Assembly (NCBI GenBank): GCA_037179515.1
Contig: JAXCGZ010020831.1
Span: 76,001 to 140,000 of the forward strand
Direction of reading: 5' to 3'
Length of the DNA stretch: 64,000 nt
Origin: Halocaridina rubra
Lineage: Eukaryota; Arthropoda; Malacostraca; Decapoda; Atyidae
In this document: one piece after another, positions 50,841 through 64,000 of the stretch
Layout: every line of letters begins with the position of its first letter
How positions within the stretch are numbered: position 1 is the stretch's first letter
Notes under the pieces: generated by a model
Database searches by the model: none
Told to the model about the DNA's origin: nothing
What the model saw: the letters and a program-made list of their open reading frames with translations, nothing else
Translations under genes and position numbers: made by a program

Positions 50841-51861
50841 AATCCTTGGCATGTGGTACCCAAATTTCGGGGTAATCCGCTACCTGCGACCTGACCTGCT
50901 GGATTAACTACCCACATCTGTACCCCTAGAAATCCCTTCCCATACCTCATTAGATAATTTAGTTTTTAAGCCCTCAAAATCTCCTGCTCTAAAGTTTGGA
51001 ACAATATTCTTATCTTTCCTTTATAGTTTCTTTGAAAATTATGTTAAATCTAATGGAATCATGGTCACTGTTGCCCAATTTTTCACCAACTTCTAAATTT
51101 GTAACCATATTCTTTCTATTACTAAGAACTAAATCTAGTGTATTCACCCCCCGTGTTGCTTCAAGTACATGCTGAGAAAGGATATTGTCTTCTACTACTT
51201 CCAAACACTCCTTAGAGCTACTATCACCTGTTATGGTTTCCCAGTTAATATGTCTAAAATTAAAATCGCCTACAATGCAAACTCTATTTGACCTGGTCAC
51301 TTTAGAAATTTCATCATATATAACTTGCGACTCTATATTGTCTAGATTAGGTGGTCTGTAGACTACTCCTACAACTAGACTTTCTATATTATTTTTAATT
51401 TCAACCCATAAGGTTTCTGAATTTAGATTTGTCTTAATTCCAGACTTAATGCAGCTTCTGAGGCTATCTTTAATATACATAATTACCCCTCCCCCTCTTT
51501 TATCTGCACTACGATCAGCATTATAAAGTTTATATCCTGTAATTATGTACTCAGCTTTAAGGTGTTTGCTTTCTAAATTAATCCAACTTTCACTAATGCA
51601 TATTATATCCGGTCTCTCACTACATACTATGGCTCTCAGTTCTTCTATCTTGTTACCTAAACTACGGCTATTTGTATAATATACTTTTAAACTTTCTCTA
51701 GCTTCACCCTTCTTGTGGCTATTCTTTTTGTTAATATTTGTTCTCTGTAACAAATGGTTCTTATCCTTAGACTCCCAGTTATTTGACCCACTATTTACTG
51801 AACCCTTACTGACTAATTTCTCTGCACAAGTATTAATAATTTCATTATTTGTGTCTAACAA
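50841..51861 (-). pseudogene. CR1-like ORF2, endonuclease half
   Basis: The frame 51861-51010 reads LKVYYTNSRSLGNKIEELRA, ICISESWINLES (catalytic Glu), RGGGVIMYIKDSL, VGDFNFRHINWETI and GNSDHDSIRF (Asp-His). A frameshift after KETIKER stops it at 51010; the twin-primed copy reads through here. It overlaps the ORF1 stop by one to two codons, with TTGTTAGAC spanning the ORF1 TAG, so ORF2 translation probably depends on reinitiation at a downstream ATG. Confidence 0.8.
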
Positions 51862-52844
51862 AACCCCCCTACCTCTCTGTCTATCATACCAGCCAATACC
51901 GAGACACCTGAATTAGAAAGATGCACTCCATCCTTTGCATACATATGCTTACGGCTAGTGAAGTGATCCCACCCGTCTATAAAACCTATATTATTCTCCC
52001 GACAGAAGACTTTCATCCTAGCATTTACTCCTATAGCTCGAGACCACCACTCTGAACTTTGGCTAAGCCTAGGGAGAATACCACACATCACAGGAACTGC
52101 ACCCCTTTTCCTGATCTTATCCAGGGCTTGTCTATACAACCTAATCAGCTCTTCACTTCTACCATCCTGCACGTCATTTCCCCCAGCTATCAAACAAACA
52201 ACATCTTTTTTCTCAATCCAGCTATTTATTGACTCACCCACCTTCTTCATACCTGCTCCAGGAAAAAAATATTTTCCTCTAACTTTATGCCTGAGTTTCC
52301 TGTCTACATATCTGCATAGTGAATCCCCTACAATTACCAAAGAACGAGACTTATCCGGAGGATGGGTTACTCCGACCTTGGGAGACTTACCTAGGCTCTT
52401 GACCTGAGAGCTTTTCCCACTTCCATTTCTACGATCGCTAGTACACCTATCTGACTCTATGGGTCCTGAAGAATTACTGCCGCCACTGTCACCTTCATCT
52501 CTAAGTGAACTAAATGAATTAGCAACTTGTAGTCTAAAAGTATCATTTTTCTTAAGAACCATCTTCGTTGAACCCTTATTCACAACTTTCCAGTCGTCTT
52601 CTCTATTCGATTGTCCCTTCCTGGTTAACACCTCTACCTTACCTCTCAGATCCCTGTTCTCCTCAGCTAAGGATCTGACCTCCTGCCTGACTGCGGCCAA
52701 CTCATTTCTTAAATTAAAAATGAGTCTGCTTGCGTCAGACGAGGACAAATCCCCAGCACAGCCACAAACAGCACCAACAACGACACCACCACCAACACCA
52801 CTACCACTAACACCGCCAGCACAAAGAACACCACCACTCTCCAT
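51855..52844 (-). CDS. CR1-like ORF1 protein with coiled coil and SGNH esterase domain
   Basis: From the ATG at 52844 (MESGGVLCAGGVSGSG) the frame is open for 329 codons. The frame extends upstream of this ATG but has no other ATG. Residues ~35-75 form a coiled coil (LRNELAAVRQEVRSLAEENR). Residues ~170-325 are an SGNH/GDSL hydrolase: VGDSLCRYVD (block I Ser), LIAGGNDVQD (Gly-x-Asn-Asp block) and YAKDGVHLSNSG (Asp and His of the last block). Esterase domains are established in ORF1 of CR1-type LINEs; the substrate is not known. The frame is unbroken, so this ORF1 may be functional, though its ORF2 is split. Confidence 0.85.
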   Translation of the reverse strand: MESGGVLCAGGVSGSGVGGGVVVGAVCGCAGDLSSSDASRLIFNLRNELAAVRQEVRSLAEENRDLRGKVEVLTRKGQSNREDDWKVVNKGSTKMVLKKNDTFRLQVANSFSSLRDEGDSGGSNSSGPIESDRCTSDRRNGSGKSSQVKSLGKSPKVGVTHPPDKSRSLVIVGDSLCRYVDRKLRHKVRGKYFFPGAGMKKVGESINSWIEKKDVVCLIAGGNDVQDGRSEELIRLYRQALDKIRKRGAVPVMCGILPRLSQSSEWWSRAIGVNARMKVFCRENNIGFIDGWDHFTSRKHMYAKDGVHLSNSGVSVLAGMIDREVGGFC

Positions 52845-53082
52845 TGTACTAAGTATGGACAAGACTAGAGCTACTGGAAGCACGTCCTCACTGGATGAAC
52901 CCAGGAACTAAACTGAACCCAGGAACTAAACTAAAATAGAGGGCACTGCAACATGCCTACTGGCACACACGAGGCAGCTCCATTTTTGAATTGTATTTTC
53001 AGCATGTCTAACCTATTCTATTCTACTCTACTTATTTATTCTATTTTTCATTTTATGATTTTTCTGATAAGCACTAACCTAT

Positions 53083-56000
53083 TCATACCCACCCTACCTC
53101 TGTCATATGTCTATCTAATCTACATTTGAAGGTGTCTAAGGTATTGGCATTTACTATCATACTAGGAAGCTTGTTCCATGCATCAGCTACTCTATTACCA
53201 AACCAATTTTTACCAATTTCCCTTCTGAACCTAAATTTATCAAGCTTAAATCCATTATTACGAGTTCTGGTTTGATCATGAATTTTTAAAACTTTATTAA
53301 TATCTCCCTTGTTAATCCCTTTAAACCATTTATACACTTCAATCATATCCCCCCTAACTCTTCGCCTCTCTAGAGAATGTAGATTAAGTTCTTTTAATCT
53401 GTCCTCGTATGGTAGATTTCTGATATTGTGTATCATCTTGGTCATTCTTCGCTGCACTCTCTCCAAGGATTCAATTTCCATTCTATAATAGGGTGACCAG
53501 AATTGCACAGCATAATCTAAATGGGGCCTAACTAATGCAAGATAGAGCTGCAAAATAACTTTTTCCGTCCTATTGCTAACGCTTCTTGAGATAAATCCTA
53601 AAATTCTGTTTGCTTTATTTCTGACTGCTGTGCATTGCTCTCTTGGCTTAAGACTACTACTCACAAGAACTCCCAAATCCCTTTCACACTGAGAACTCAT
53701 GATTTCATGGTTATTTAGTTTATAACTAGTATTGTCTTTTATAGTACCCATTTTAACTACTTTACATTTTTCAACATTAAATTCCATTTGCCATTTGTTC
53801 AACCATTCAGATACTCTATTTAGATCTTCCTGTAAAGCATGAATGTCTTCTTTTCCATTTATAGTTCTACCTCTTTTAGTGTCGTCTGCGAATTTACTTA
53901 GGTTACTACTGATATCCGAATCCAGATCATTTAGATATACGATGAATAATAGGGGACCCAGTACCGAGCCTTGTGGTACCTCACTAGTAACCGAGCCCCA
54001 CTCTGATTTCTCTCCATTTATGCAGACCCTCTGTTTTCTGTCCTTTAACCATTGTTTGATCCATCTGAGAACAGCTTCTCCTATACCATGAGCTTCCAGC
54101 TTTTTATCTAATCTTTTGTGAGGAACTCTATCAAAAGCTTTGCTAAAATCTAGATATATTGTATCATATTCTTTGCCACAATCTACTGCCTCGTAAACTT
54201 CTGAATATAAAGACAGTAAGTTTGTAAGGCACGAAAAACCCTTAAGAAACCCGTGTTGTGAAAGTTTTATCAGTCTGTGTAATTCTAGATGTGCCCTTAT
54301 TTTATTTGCAATTATGGATTCTAGAATCTTACCCACTGTTGACGTTAAACTTACCGGCCTATAATTATTCTTTTTAACACGTTCTCCTTTTTTAAATATT
54401 GGTACCACATCTGCCAATTTCCACTCCATGGGTACCGATCCTAATTTTATTGAATTATTAAATAATGCAGTTAGAGGACAACTAAGCTCTTCCTTGCATT
54501 CCTTTAATATTCTAGCATATATTCCATCAGGTCCCGGAGATTTATGAGCCTTTAATTTATCTATTTCTTTTATTACCTCCTCTTTCGTAATATTTATTGA
54601 ACTAAGTATTTTATCGGGACTGTCTCTGTAAATGGATTCTACTTCCGGAATATTTTCCAAGTTTTCATTTGTCAATACAGATAAGAAATAATCATTTAAA
54701 CATGTACACATCACTTTATCGTCATCTGTGATATGGCCATTGGCTACTTCAATTGGTCCGACTTTTTCCTTAAATTTTGTTTGATAATGTTGATAAAACC
54801 CTTTAGGATTTTCTTTAGCTTCTCCTGCTATTCTAACTTCGTATTTTCTTTTCGACTCTCTAACTATCTTTTTAACTTCCCTGTTTAACTGTATATATTG
54901 CTGCCTCACCTGCTCTTCACCTCTCTTTAGTTTCCTGTATATTCCTCTTTTAATACCTATAAGATTCTTTATTCTTTTGTTCATCCATTTAGGGTAATTT
55001 TTTCTTGATCTGCAATGTTTCATGGGAATATAGTCTCTCTGACTATTCTTAAGAGTCATGACAAAATTGTTATATTCCTCATCCAAATTTATATTAACTG
55101 ACGGACTGCTGTTCTTTCCTGTGAGAGAATTTAATGTATTGATCTTATCTTGTGATAATCCTTGGCATGTGGTACTCAAATTTTGGGGTAATCCGCTACC
55201 TGCGACCTGACCTGCTGGATTAACTACCCACATCTGTACCCCAGAAATCCCTTCCCATACCTCATTAGATAATTTAGTTTTTAAGCCCTCAAAATCTCCT
55301 GCTCTAAAGTTTGGAACAATATTCTTATTTTCCTTTATAGATTCCTTGAAAATTATGTTAAATCTAATGGAATCATGGTCACTGTTGCCCAATTTTTCAC
55401 CAACTTCTAAATTTGTAACCATATTCTCTCTATTACTAAGAACTAAATCTAGTGTATTCACCCCCCGTGTTGCTTCAAGTACATGCTGAGAAAGGAAATT
55501 GTCTTCTACTACTTCCAAACACTCCTTAGAGCTACTATCACCTGTTATGGTTTCCCAGTTAATATGTCTAAAATTAAAATCGCCTACAATGCAAACTCTA
55601 TTTGACCTGGTCACTTTAGAAATTTCATCGTATATAACTTGCGACTCCATATCGTCTAGATCAGGTGGTCTGTAGACTACTCCTACAACTAGACTTTCTA
55701 TATTATTTTTAATTTCAACCCATAAGGTTTCTGAATTTAGATTTGTCTTAATTCCAGACTTAATGCAGCTTCTGAGGCTATCTTTAATATACATAATTAC
55801 CCCTCCCCCTCTTCTATCTGCACTTCGATCAGCATTATAAAGTTTATATCCTGTAATTATGTACTCAGCTTTAAGGTGTTTGCTTTCTAAATTAATCCAA
55901 CTTTCACTAATGCATATTATATCCGGTCTCTCACTACATACTATGGCTCTCAGTTCTTCTATCTTGTTACCTAAACTACGGCTATTTGTACAATATACTT

Positions 56001-56154
56001 TTAAACTTTCTCTAGCTTTACCCTTCTTGTGGCTATTCTTTTTGTTAATATTTGTTCTATGTAACAAATGGTTCTTATCCTTAGACTCCCAGTTATTTGA
56101 CCCACTATTTACTGAATCCTTGATGACTAATTTCTCTGCACAAGTATTATTCAT
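53083..56154 (-). CDS. Uninterrupted CR1-like ORF2: endonuclease and reverse transcriptase
   Basis: About 1023 codons from the ATG at 56154 (MNNTCAEKLV) to the natural stop, without a break; the open frame extends seven codons upstream to a TTG. Endonuclease (residues ~50-285): LKVYCTNSRSLGNKIEELRA, ICISESWINLES, GVVYRPPDLDDM, VGDFNFRHINWETI, GNSDHDSIRF. Linker with YPKWMNKRIKNLIG. RT (~520-790): AHKSPGPDGIYARIL, YLDFSKAFDRVPHKRLD, VPQGSVLGPLLFIVYLND (GVPQG reads EVPQG), SKFADDTKRG. C-terminal domain to the end. Length and motifs match CR1 ORF2. Lack of stops suggests recent insertion, but with ORF1 inverted it has no normal 5' promoter. Confidence 0.9.
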   Translation of the reverse strand: MNNTCAEKLVIKDSVNSGSNNWESKDKNHLLHRTNINKKNSHKKGKARESLKVYCTNSRSLGNKIEELRAIVCSERPDIICISESWINLESKHLKAEYIITGYKLYNADRSADRRGGGVIMYIKDSLRSCIKSGIKTNLNSETLWVEIKNNIESLVVGVVYRPPDLDDMESQVIYDEISKVTRSNRVCIVGDFNFRHINWETITGDSSSKECLEVVEDNFLSQHVLEATRGVNTLDLVLSNRENMVTNLEVGEKLGNSDHDSIRFNIIFKESIKENKNIVPNFRAGDFEGLKTKLSNEVWEGISGVQMWVVNPAGQVAGSGLPQNLSTTCQGLSQDKINTLNSLTGKNSSPSVNINLDEEYNNFVMTLKNSQRDYIPMKHCRSRKNYPKWMNKRIKNLIGIKRGIYRKLKRGEEQVRQQYIQLNREVKKIVRESKRKYEVRIAGEAKENPKGFYQHYQTKFKEKVGPIEVANGHITDDDKVMCTCLNDYFLSVLTNENLENIPEVESIYRDSPDKILSSINITKEEVIKEIDKLKAHKSPGPDGIYARILKECKEELSCPLTALFNNSIKLGSVPMEWKLADVVPIFKKGERVKKNNYRPVSLTSTVGKILESIIANKIRAHLELHRLIKLSQHGFLKGFSCLTNLLSLYSEVYEAVDCGKEYDTIYLDFSKAFDRVPHKRLDKKLEAHGIGEAVLRWIKQWLKDRKQRVCINGEKSEWGSVTSEVPQGSVLGPLLFIVYLNDLDSDISSNLSKFADDTKRGRTINGKEDIHALQEDLNRVSEWLNKWQMEFNVEKCKVVKMGTIKDNTSYKLNNHEIMSSQCERDLGVLVSSSLKPREQCTAVRNKANRILGFISRSVSNRTEKVILQLYLALVRPHLDYAVQFWSPYYRMEIESLERVQRRMTKMIHNIRNLPYEDRLKELNLHSLERRRVRGDMIEVYKWFKGINKGDINKVLKIHDQTRTRNNGFKLDKFRFRREIGKNWFGNRVADAWNKLPSMIVNANTLDTFKCRLDRHMTEVGWV

Positions 56155-56216
56155 TTCATTATTTGTGTCTAACAAAACCCCCCTACCTCTCTGTCTATCA
56201 TACCAGCCAATACCGC

Positions 56217-57043
56217 TGTTTAGTTCCTGGGTTCATCCAGTGAGGACGTGCTTCCAGTAGCTCTAGTCTTGACCATACTTAGTACAATGGAGAGTGGTGG
56301 TGTTCTTTGTGCTGGTGGTGTTAGTGGTAGTGGTGTTGGTGGTGGTGTCGTTGTTGGTGCTGTTTGTGGCTGTGCTGGGGATTTGTCCTCGTCTGACGCA
56401 AGCAAACTCATTTTTAATTTAAGAAATGAGTTGGCCGCAGTCAGGCAGGAGGTCAGATCCTTAGCTGAGGAGAACAGGGATCTGAGAGGTAAAGTAGAGG
56501 TGTTAACCAGGAAGGGACAATTGAATAATGAAGACGACTGGAAAGTTGTGAATAAGGGTTCAACGAAGATGGTTCTTAAGAAAAATGATACTTTTAGACT
56601 ACTGGTTGCTAATTCATTTAGTTCACTTAGAGATGAATGTGACAGTGGCGGCAGTATAGGTGTACTAGCGATCGTAAAAATGGAAGTGGGAAAAGCTCTC
56701 AGGTCAAGAGCCTAGGTAAGTCTCCCAAGGTCGGAGTAACCCATCCTCCGGATAAGTCTCGTTCTTTGGTAATTGTAGGGGATTCACTATGCAGATATGT
56801 AGACAGGAAACTCAGGCATAGAGTTAGAGGAAAATATTTTTTCCCTGGAGCAGGTATGAAGAAGGTGGGTGAGTCAATAAATAGCTGGATTGAGAAAAAA
56901 GATGTTGTTTGTTTGATAGCTGGGGGAAATGACGTGCAGGATGGTAGAAGTGAAGAGCTGATTAGGTTGTATAGACAAGCCCTGGATAAGATCAGGAAAA
57001 GGGGTGCAGTTCCTGTGATGTGTGGTATTCTCCCTAGGCTTAG
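56217..57043 (+). pseudogene. Inverted 5' part of the CR1-like LINE: 5' UTR and ORF1 fragment
   Basis: The ORF1 start ATG is at 56287 (MESGGVLCAGGVSGSG). The frame is shifted near 56650 and 56710 relative to the intact copy, then reads VIVGDSLCRYVDRKLRHRVR and LIAGGNDVQD. It breaks off at CGILPRL, before the DGVH block. Confidence 0.85.
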
Positions 57044-57057
57044 GGAGAATATATTAG

Positions 57058-57076
57058 GGAGAAGATATTTATGCAA
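57058..57076. repeat. Right target duplication of the CR1 block
   Basis: Partner of 46592-46610 (17 of 19 positions identical). Confidence 0.6.
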
Positions 57077-60159
<3,083 letters not shown>

Positions 60160-60177
60160 ATCCCGAGCTGTTCACCA
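60160..60177 (-). promoter_or_regulatory. Primer binding site
   Basis: On the plus strand this reads ATCCCGAGCTGTTCACCA, which looks like a tRNA 3' end including CCA. On the element strand it begins TGG, four bases after the 5' LTR end (TCTACA). I could not name the tRNA. Confidence 0.7.
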
Positions 60178-60181
60178 AATT

Positions 60182-62689
60182 TGTAGAATAACTGACTGAT
60201 GTATGATTTGCTAAAATATTAAAGGAATGCAAGGAAGAGCTTAGTTGTCCACTAACTGCATTATTTAATAATTCAATAAAATTAGGATCGGTACCCATGG
60301 AGTGGAAATTGGCAGATGTGGTACCAATATTTAAAAAAGGAGAACGAGTTAAAAAGAATAATTATAGGCCGGTAAGTTTAACGTCAACAGTGGGTAAGAT
60401 TCTAGAATCCATAATTGCAAATAAAATAAGGGCACATCTGGAATTACACAGACTGATAAAACTTTCACAACACGGGTTTCTTAAGGGTTTTTCGTGCCTT
60501 ACAAACTTACTGTCTTTTTATTCAGAAGTTTACGAGCCAGTAGATTGTGGCAAAGAATATGATACAATATATCTAGATTTTAGCAAAGCTTTTGATAGAG
60601 TTCCTCACAAAAGATTAGTTAAAAAGCTGGAAGCTCATGGTATAGGAGGAGCTGTTCTCAGATGGATCAAACAATGGTTAAAAGACAGAAAACAGAGGGT
60701 TTGCATAAATGGAGAGAAATCAGAGTGGGGCTCGGTTACTAGCGGGGTACCACAAGGCTCGGTACTGGGTCCCCTATTATTCATCGTATATCTAAATGAT
60801 CTGGATTCGGATATCAGTAGTAACCTAAGTAAATTCGCAGACGACACTAAAATAGGTAGAACTATAAATGGAAAAGAAGACATTCATGCTTTACAGGAAG
60901 ATCTAAATAGAGTATCTGAATGGTTGGACAAATGGCAAATGGAATTTAATGTTGAAAAATGTAAAGTAGTTAAAATGGGTACTATAAAAGACAATACTAG
61001 TTATAAGCTAAATAACCATGAAATCATGAGTTCTCAGTGTGAAAGGGATTTGGGAGTTCTTGTGAGTAGTAGTCTTAAGCCAAGAGAGCAATGCACAGCA
61101 GTCAGAAATAAAGCAAACAGAATTTTAGGATTTATCTCAAGAAGCGTTAGCAATAGGACGGAAAAAGTTATTTTGCAGCTCTATCTTGCATTAGTTAGGC
61201 CCCATTTAGATTATGCTGTGCAATTCTGGTCACCCTATTATAGAATGGAAATTGAATCCTTGGAGAGAGTGCAGCGAAGAATGACCAAGATGATACACAA
61301 TATCAGAAATCTATCATATGAGGACAGATTAAAAAAACTTAATCTACATTCTCTAGAGAGGCGAAGAGTTAGGGGGGATATGATTGAAGTGTATAAATGG
61401 TTTAAAGGGATTAACAAGGGAGATATTAATAAAGTTTTAAAAATTCATGATCAAACCAGAACTCGTAATAATGGAATTAAGCTTGATAAATTTAGGTTCA
61501 GAAGGGAAATTGGTAAAAATTGGTTTGGTAATAGAGTAGCTGATGCATGGAACAAGCTTCCTAGTAGGATAGTAAATGCCAATACCTTAGACACCTTCAA
61601 ATGTAGATTAGATAGACATATGACAGAGGTAGGGTGGGTATGAATAGGTTAGTGCTTATTAGAAAAATCATAAAAAGAAAAATAGAATAAATAAGTAGAG
61701 TAGAATAGAATAGGTTAGACATGCTGAAAATACAATTAAAAAATGGAGCTGCCTCGTGTGTGCCAGTAGGCATGTTGCAGTGTCCTCTATTCTTATGTTC
61801 TTATGTTCTTATGTTCTAATGACACCAATTTGTAAGATAGTGTCCCTCCGAGTGTCACCAATTTGTAGGATGACTGGGTTATCTCACTGCTTGTCACCCG
61901 TTTTGTAGTATAGTGGGGTTACTGTTCCACCTGATGACACCAAATATGTTGGGAGATTTCTATTTTATACAAGTTATAATTATGGTAGCGTGATTGGTGA
62001 AAAACATCTTCTTTATATTGCTTTATTCTTATTTAACATCTATGTACTCAGAGCTCCAATTACTACAGTTCCTGTCACGACTAATTCCTGATTCCCACCC
62101 CAAAAGGGGGAGGCTACCTAAGCTGTACTGTGTTAAGTCTACTGCTGGCAAGGCCCGGTCTCTAACTAACTGTGTCTGCCCCGGAGGCATTTTGAAATAC
62201 CCCAAGGGCAGGGCGTGGCTTGACATCCAGTCCTGCCAATAAACTCAAGTGACATCCAGTCCTGCAAATCAACTCCAGGTTCGAAGTGGAGTCCCTCCTA
62301 TTTTGGGGAGGAGCTATTTCAACAAGCCTATTGCAAAGGAGTGGGTGGCAATTGTCTATTGCCATTGGGTATCTCCCCAAATCATAACATACATATAGGT
62401 CAAATGCTTGTGTGTGGTATTTGGGAATAGAGGACTTGTTTGGATCTCTCACACCTCCTTGAGGCACTTGGCGCCGGGTGCTGATCTTCGTGACCCTTTT
62501 AATATTGCAAATGTTCGTGTGTGGTATTGGGAATAGAGAACTTGTTTGCGTCTCTCATACCTCCTTGAGGCACTTGGCGCCGGGAGCTGATCTCCGTGAC
62601 CCTTTTAATATTGGTCTTATCCCAGCAAAACACTTGAGAGAGCGTTCAATTTCACCTTTGACCTCTAGCAAGACTTCAGTCATGCGACA
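60182..62689 (-). repeat. 5' LTR, interrupted by a CR1-like copy
   Basis: LTR sequence is 60182-60213 and 61816-62689, about 906 bp, matching the 3' LTR. The CR1 copy replaced about six bases of the target: the other LTR reads GCTATCCCATCTAATG across the site. The 107-bp internal direct repeat is present here too. Confidence 0.85.
60214..61815 (+). pseudogene. CR1-like copy A7, 5'-truncated, inside the 5' LTR
   Basis: It begins at ILKECKEELSCPLTALFNNS and is open without a break to the natural stop at 61643. Motifs: PIFKKGERVKKNNYRPVSLT, YLDFSKAFDRVPHKRL, GVPQGSVLGPLLFIVYLND, SKFADDTKIG. The 3' UTR and octamer tail end near 61815. The RT domain looks intact, but without endonuclease and ORF1 it cannot move on its own. 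Confidence 0.9.
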
Positions 62690-63995
<1,306 letters not shown>

Positions 63996-64000
63996 TCTTA

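Larger units (their letters stand above)
46615..52931 (-). mobile_element. Full-length CR1-like LINE, family A, split by a 2-kb insertion
   Basis: The 5' half (52931-50841: 5' UTR, ORF1, endonuclease) and the 3' half (about 48861-46615: linker, RT, 3' UTR) are separated by 48862-50840. In the twin-primed copy at 52932-57043 the same two edges are continuous across about 5 bp (GTGAT), so they are one element. The 3' end carries repeats of an octamer (TTCTTATG on the sense strand), the kind of short terminal repeat known from CR1. Own length is about 4.3 kb. ORF2 has at least one frameshift (near 51010). Confidence 0.8.
52932..57043 (-). mobile_element. CR1-like LINE, family A, with inverted 5' part (twin priming)
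   Basis: The 3' part (52932-56214, minus) holds the complete ORF2 and 3' UTR. At about 56217 it meets, in opposite orientation, the extreme 5' end of the same family (TTTAGTTCCTGGGTTCATCC), which continues on the plus strand through most of ORF1 to 57043. Between the two parts about 180 bp of ORF1 is lost. This is the pattern expected from twin priming. The octamer tail is missing at its left end, which abuts the 5' end of the full-length copy. Confidence 0.8.

Overview
The window is repeat-rich eukaryotic DNA, most probably from a decapod crustacean or a related arthropod. Three things point that way: very long (TA)n arrays, a mix of CR1-like, I-like, RTE-like, Penelope-like, Ty3/Gypsy, pogo/Tigger, MULE and hAT elements, and AT-rich spacers. 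I found no gene that looks like a single-copy host gene, no rRNA gene and no operon-like structure. Almost every open frame that resembles a known protein belongs to a transposable element, and most are broken by stops or frameshifts. Organism assignment is inference.

Layout, left to right. 1-1431: the tail of an I-like LINE and a Tigger transposase remnant. 2060-5381 (minus): a Ty3/Gypsy pol remnant in which integrase lies before reverse transcriptase; a 247-bp solo LTR sits in its RNase H. 5382-6115: (TA)n arrays with short tRNA-like pieces. 6141-7634: a CR1/L2-like LINE, family B. 7635-9776 (minus): a Penelope-like element with a GIY-YIG domain. 9879-20860: an array of ~320-bp hairpin-rich repeats hit by an RTE-like LINE (10096-20000). 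That LINE was itself hit by an I-like LINE fragment (10929-11354) and by a 6.1-kb I-like LINE (11566-17645), which carries a 1000-bp RTE-derived insert flanked by a perfect 89-bp direct repeat. 20915-22276: another I-like LINE fragment.

22897-31915: a MULE DNA transposon with 42-bp terminal inverted repeats, its transposase split by about 7.3 kb of family-B LINEs, including a full-length copy with a second copy nested between ORF1 and ORF2. 32404-36920 (minus): a hAT transposase split by two more family-B LINEs. 37318-40255: a ~178-bp tandem repeat split by a 1103-bp solo LTR. 40829-43372: tRNA-like 273-276-bp tandem units, inverted about a (TA)n block.

43373-62689 is the largest structure: a minus-strand LTR retrotransposon about 19.3 kb long, with two LTRs, a 4-bp target duplication (GTTC), a primer binding site and a polypurine tract. 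I see no gag or pol in it. It was inserted into the B box of a tRNA-like unit. Inside it lie a split full-length CR1-like LINE (family A) with an SGNH-esterase ORF1, and a second, twin-primed CR1 copy with an uninterrupted ~1020-codon ORF2. Its 5' LTR holds a further CR1 copy; the 3' LTR shows the matching empty site. 62881-63997 (minus) is another CR1-like LINE 5' region, with a PHD-finger ORF1.

The elements do not work as a pathway. What the window records is an order of insertions, and much of that order can be read from target duplications and interrupted reading frames.
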